Shown piece by piece: positions 6,331 through 7,471 of a stretch of DNA of 7,471 nt; within the stretch, counting starts at the first letter, position 1, and each line of letters opens with the position of its first letter. The stretch is from the NCBI GenBank assembly GCA_937891245.1, contig CALAGB010000092.1, positions 1-7,471 of the forward strand, written 5' to 3'. Both the position numbers and the translations under genes were made by a program. The DNA comes from an uncultured Thermomicrobiales bacterium. GTDB taxonomy: Bacteria; Chloroflexota; Chloroflexia; Thermomicrobiales; Thermomicrobiaceae. Below the pieces are notes generated by a model. It was not told where the DNA came from. It did not search any database and saw only the letters and a list, made by a program, of their open reading frames with translations.

Positions 6331-6463
6331 GGGGGCGTAGCTATTCCAGAACGATGCGGTGCTTGCGCGAACGAATAACGCGATCGCTGGTATTTGGGGA
6401 GACAGGTCGGGGCAGGCCATAACCGGATAGGTTCACCACGATTCAACATCGCGCGACGCTGAC

Positions 6464-6495
6464 GCCTGGATCACATCTGGGCACCTGATCCAGGC
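6464..6495 (+). promoter_or_regulatory. 10-bp perfect inverted repeat in the glycosyltransferase leader
   Basis: GCCTGGATCA (6464-6473) and TGATCCAGGC (6486-6495) are exact complements around a 12-nt spacer. No T-run follows. It sits 80 bp before the glycosyltransferase ATG and 14 bp before a terminator-like stem. It could be an RNA hairpin that competes with that stem or with the start region, or a DNA operator. The nine bases CCTGATCCA at 6484-6492 recur at 6567-6575, touching the start codon. Confidence 0.5.
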
Positions 6496-6509
6496 TGAGT
6501 CACTGGTGC

Positions 6510-6543
6510 AACCGGCCGATGCGCTGCATCGTGCCGGTTTTCT
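6510..6543 (+). terminator. terminator-like stem-loop in the leader of the glycosyltransferase gene
   Basis: AACCGGCCGATGC (6510-6522) pairs with GCATCG (6526-6531) and GCCGGTT (6533-6539), a 13-bp stem with a 3-nt loop and one bulged T at 6532. The T-run TTTTCT (6538-6543) overlaps the stem base. It precedes the start codon by only about 30 nt, so it is more likely a regulated attenuator than the end of an upstream unit. The short T-run leaves termination strength open. Confidence 0.55.
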
Positions 6544-6556
6544 GCTGCCGATCGGG

Positions 6557-6563
6557 AAGGGGG
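6557..6563 (+). promoter_or_regulatory. probable ribosome-binding site of the glycosyltransferase gene
   Basis: AAGGGGG ends 11 nt before ATG 6575, a somewhat long spacing. An in-frame TGA at 6569-6571 rules out any earlier start, so ATG 6575 is the first possible one. Confidence 0.45.
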
Positions 6564-6574
6564 ATTCCTGATCC

Positions 6575-7471
6575 ATGGTGCATAAGTCGCTTGATGAGCA
6601 TCTGTTCGAAGCATCCTGGGGCGTGGAGAGCCCAGCGAGCCGTAGGTTGTCTGACCCGCATTCAAGGGCCAACACCGTGCGAAAGCGGGAGACGCCGGAG
6701 GAGATTTGCGAGAGTTACCGGCGAGCAAGTGAGATCACTGGTCCGCTTACCACGCCACTCAACGAGAACGTTCCGGTGCAGTTCCGGCGAGTCGCTTCGC
6801 GCAAAGCGCAGCGGCACCTGACTCTGGCCAGCAGCCTCGCGGTCCTCGCGAGCATCTTCTTCCTTGCCATTCTCTTCTGGCCTGAGCACTACCCTGTTGT
6901 CCATCATCGTTCTTTCATCGGCGCGCTCGTTGCCTGTATCGGGTACGAGCTGGTCGTCACGCTCGAATCGGCGCGGATTCTCCAGAACTTTGTGCTGACG
7001 AAATTCGCCCGGAATATGTACGACCCGGTGCCGATGATCCCACAAACCGGGCTGCGCGTGGCCGTACTTACGACAATCGTGCCCGAGAAAGAACCGATCG
7101 AGCTTGTCAGGCGGACACTCGAAGCGATGACGCATCTGACGTACTCGAGCCCGGTCGATATCTGGATTCTCGACGAAGGAAACGACCCGGAGGTACGCCG
7201 TGTTGCGGAAGCGCTCAATGTTCACCACTTCTCGCGGAAGGGTCGGCCGGAGTACAACCAGCCAGGCGGACAATTCCGGGCCCGCAGCAAGGCCGGCAAT
7301 CACAACGCCTGGCGCGACGTACATGAAGACGCGTACGACATCGTTGCCCAGATGGATCCGGATCACGTACCACTGCCCGAGTTCCTCACACGAACACTTG
7401 GCTATTTTCGTGATCCAGACGTCGCCTTCGTCGTCGCGGACGGCGGCTGGAAGTACCTCTCGACCGGCGCC
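6575..7471 (+). CDS. membrane-bound family 2 glycosyltransferase, cellulose-synthase-like, 3' end outside window
   Basis: First 299 residues of a processive-type GT2 enzyme, open at the window edge. A charged, probably cytoplasmic N-terminus of about 80 residues is followed by hydrophobic segments at about 82-102 and 113-130. The catalytic domain then begins: RVAVLTTIVPEKEPIELVRRTLEAM, WILDEGND (Asp200 as first acidic motif), RSKAGNHNAW (Lys239, Gly241, Asn242; the KAGN motif of cellulose-synthase-like enzymes), and QMDPDHVP (Asp261, Asp263: the DxD nucleotide-sugar/metal motif). The later TED/QxxRW motifs and export helices would lie beyond 7471. The likely role is building an exopolysaccharide or other glycan from a nucleotide sugar at the inner membrane; the product cannot be told from this part. 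After FVVA, where relatives often have a PQ-type motif, it reads DGGWKYLSTGA, which is unusual. A terminator separates it from the catabolic genes, so it is probably a separate unit. Confidence 0.88.
   Translation, partial: MVHKSLDEHLFEASWGVESPASRRLSDPHSRANTVRKRETPEEICESYRRASEITGPLTTPLNENVPVQFRRVASRKAQRHLTLASSLAVLASIFFLAILFWPEHYPVVHHRSFIGALVACIGYELVVTLESARILQNFVLTKFARNMYDPVPMIPQTGLRVAVLTTIVPEKEPIELVRRTLEAMTHLTYSSPVDIWILDEGNDPEVRRVAEALNVHHFSRKGRPEYNQPGGQFRARSKAGNHNAWRDVHEDAYDIVAQMDPDHVPLPEFLTRTLGYFRDPDVAFVVADGGWKYLSTGA

Noticed and set aside
6177..6422. 81-residue plus-strand reading frame in the intergenic stretch
   Set aside because: Runs through the intrinsic terminator at 6303-6330, has no ribosome-binding site and no recognisable sequence.
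6331..6463. Possible cyclic-di-GMP riboswitch or tRNA ahead of the glycosyltransferase
   Set aside because: No GEMM-type conserved blocks and no tRNA T-loop or acceptor-stem pattern were found by eye.
6662..7366. 234-residue minus-strand reading frame
   Set aside because: Antisense to the glycosyltransferase, whose KAGN and DxD motifs show that the plus strand codes.
1..7471. CRISPR array, insertion sequence, phage genes or defence system
   Set aside because: No spaced repeats, transposase motifs, terminal inverted repeats of a mobile element, or defence-type domains are present; the window is transport and metabolism plus one glycosyltransferase.

Overview
The window is GC-rich bacterial DNA. 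The style of the proteins suggests Chloroflexota, perhaps the Thermomicrobia/Sphaerobacter group: a Tat-type lipoprotein binding protein with a Ser/Thr/Gly/Ala linker, an L-fuconate dehydratase of the bacterial FucD type, and a cellulose-synthase-like glycosyltransferase. This placement rests on general resemblance only; no rRNA or marker gene is present.

Left half, minus strand (3667 down to 1): a peptide/oligosaccharide-type (Dpp/Opp) ABC importer operon in the order binding lipoprotein (3667-1916), DppB-type permease (1818-895), DppC-type permease (876 to beyond position 1). The ATPase genes are not in the window and would be expected to the left. A 97-bp gap after the binding-protein gene holds a strong hairpin, and the two permease genes are 18 bp apart.

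Centre (3668-3904): a 237-bp divergent control region. It has a plausible sigma70-type promoter for the importer, an 18-bp near-perfect palindrome that looks like an operator, and a second short symmetric element. It separates the importer from a rightward pair of catabolic genes.

Right of centre, plus strand: a fumarylacetoacetate-hydrolase-fold enzyme resembling 2-keto-3-deoxy-D-arabinonate dehydratase (3905-4720), then an enolase-superfamily L-fuconate dehydratase (4817-6121). L-fucose and D-arabinose share configuration at the equivalent carbons. The pair could therefore dehydrate L-fuconate/D-arabinonate to the 2-keto-3-deoxy acid and then process that acid, with the divergent transporter importing the sugar, sugar acid or an oligosaccharide containing it. 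The transporter link is inference from gene order.

Right end: a 453-bp non-coding stretch (6122-6574) holds an intrinsic terminator (6303-6330), a 10-bp perfect inverted repeat, and a second terminator-like stem-loop about 30 nt before the start of a membrane-bound family 2 glycosyltransferase (6575 to beyond 7471). That leader looks like an attenuator and is the least explained part of the window.
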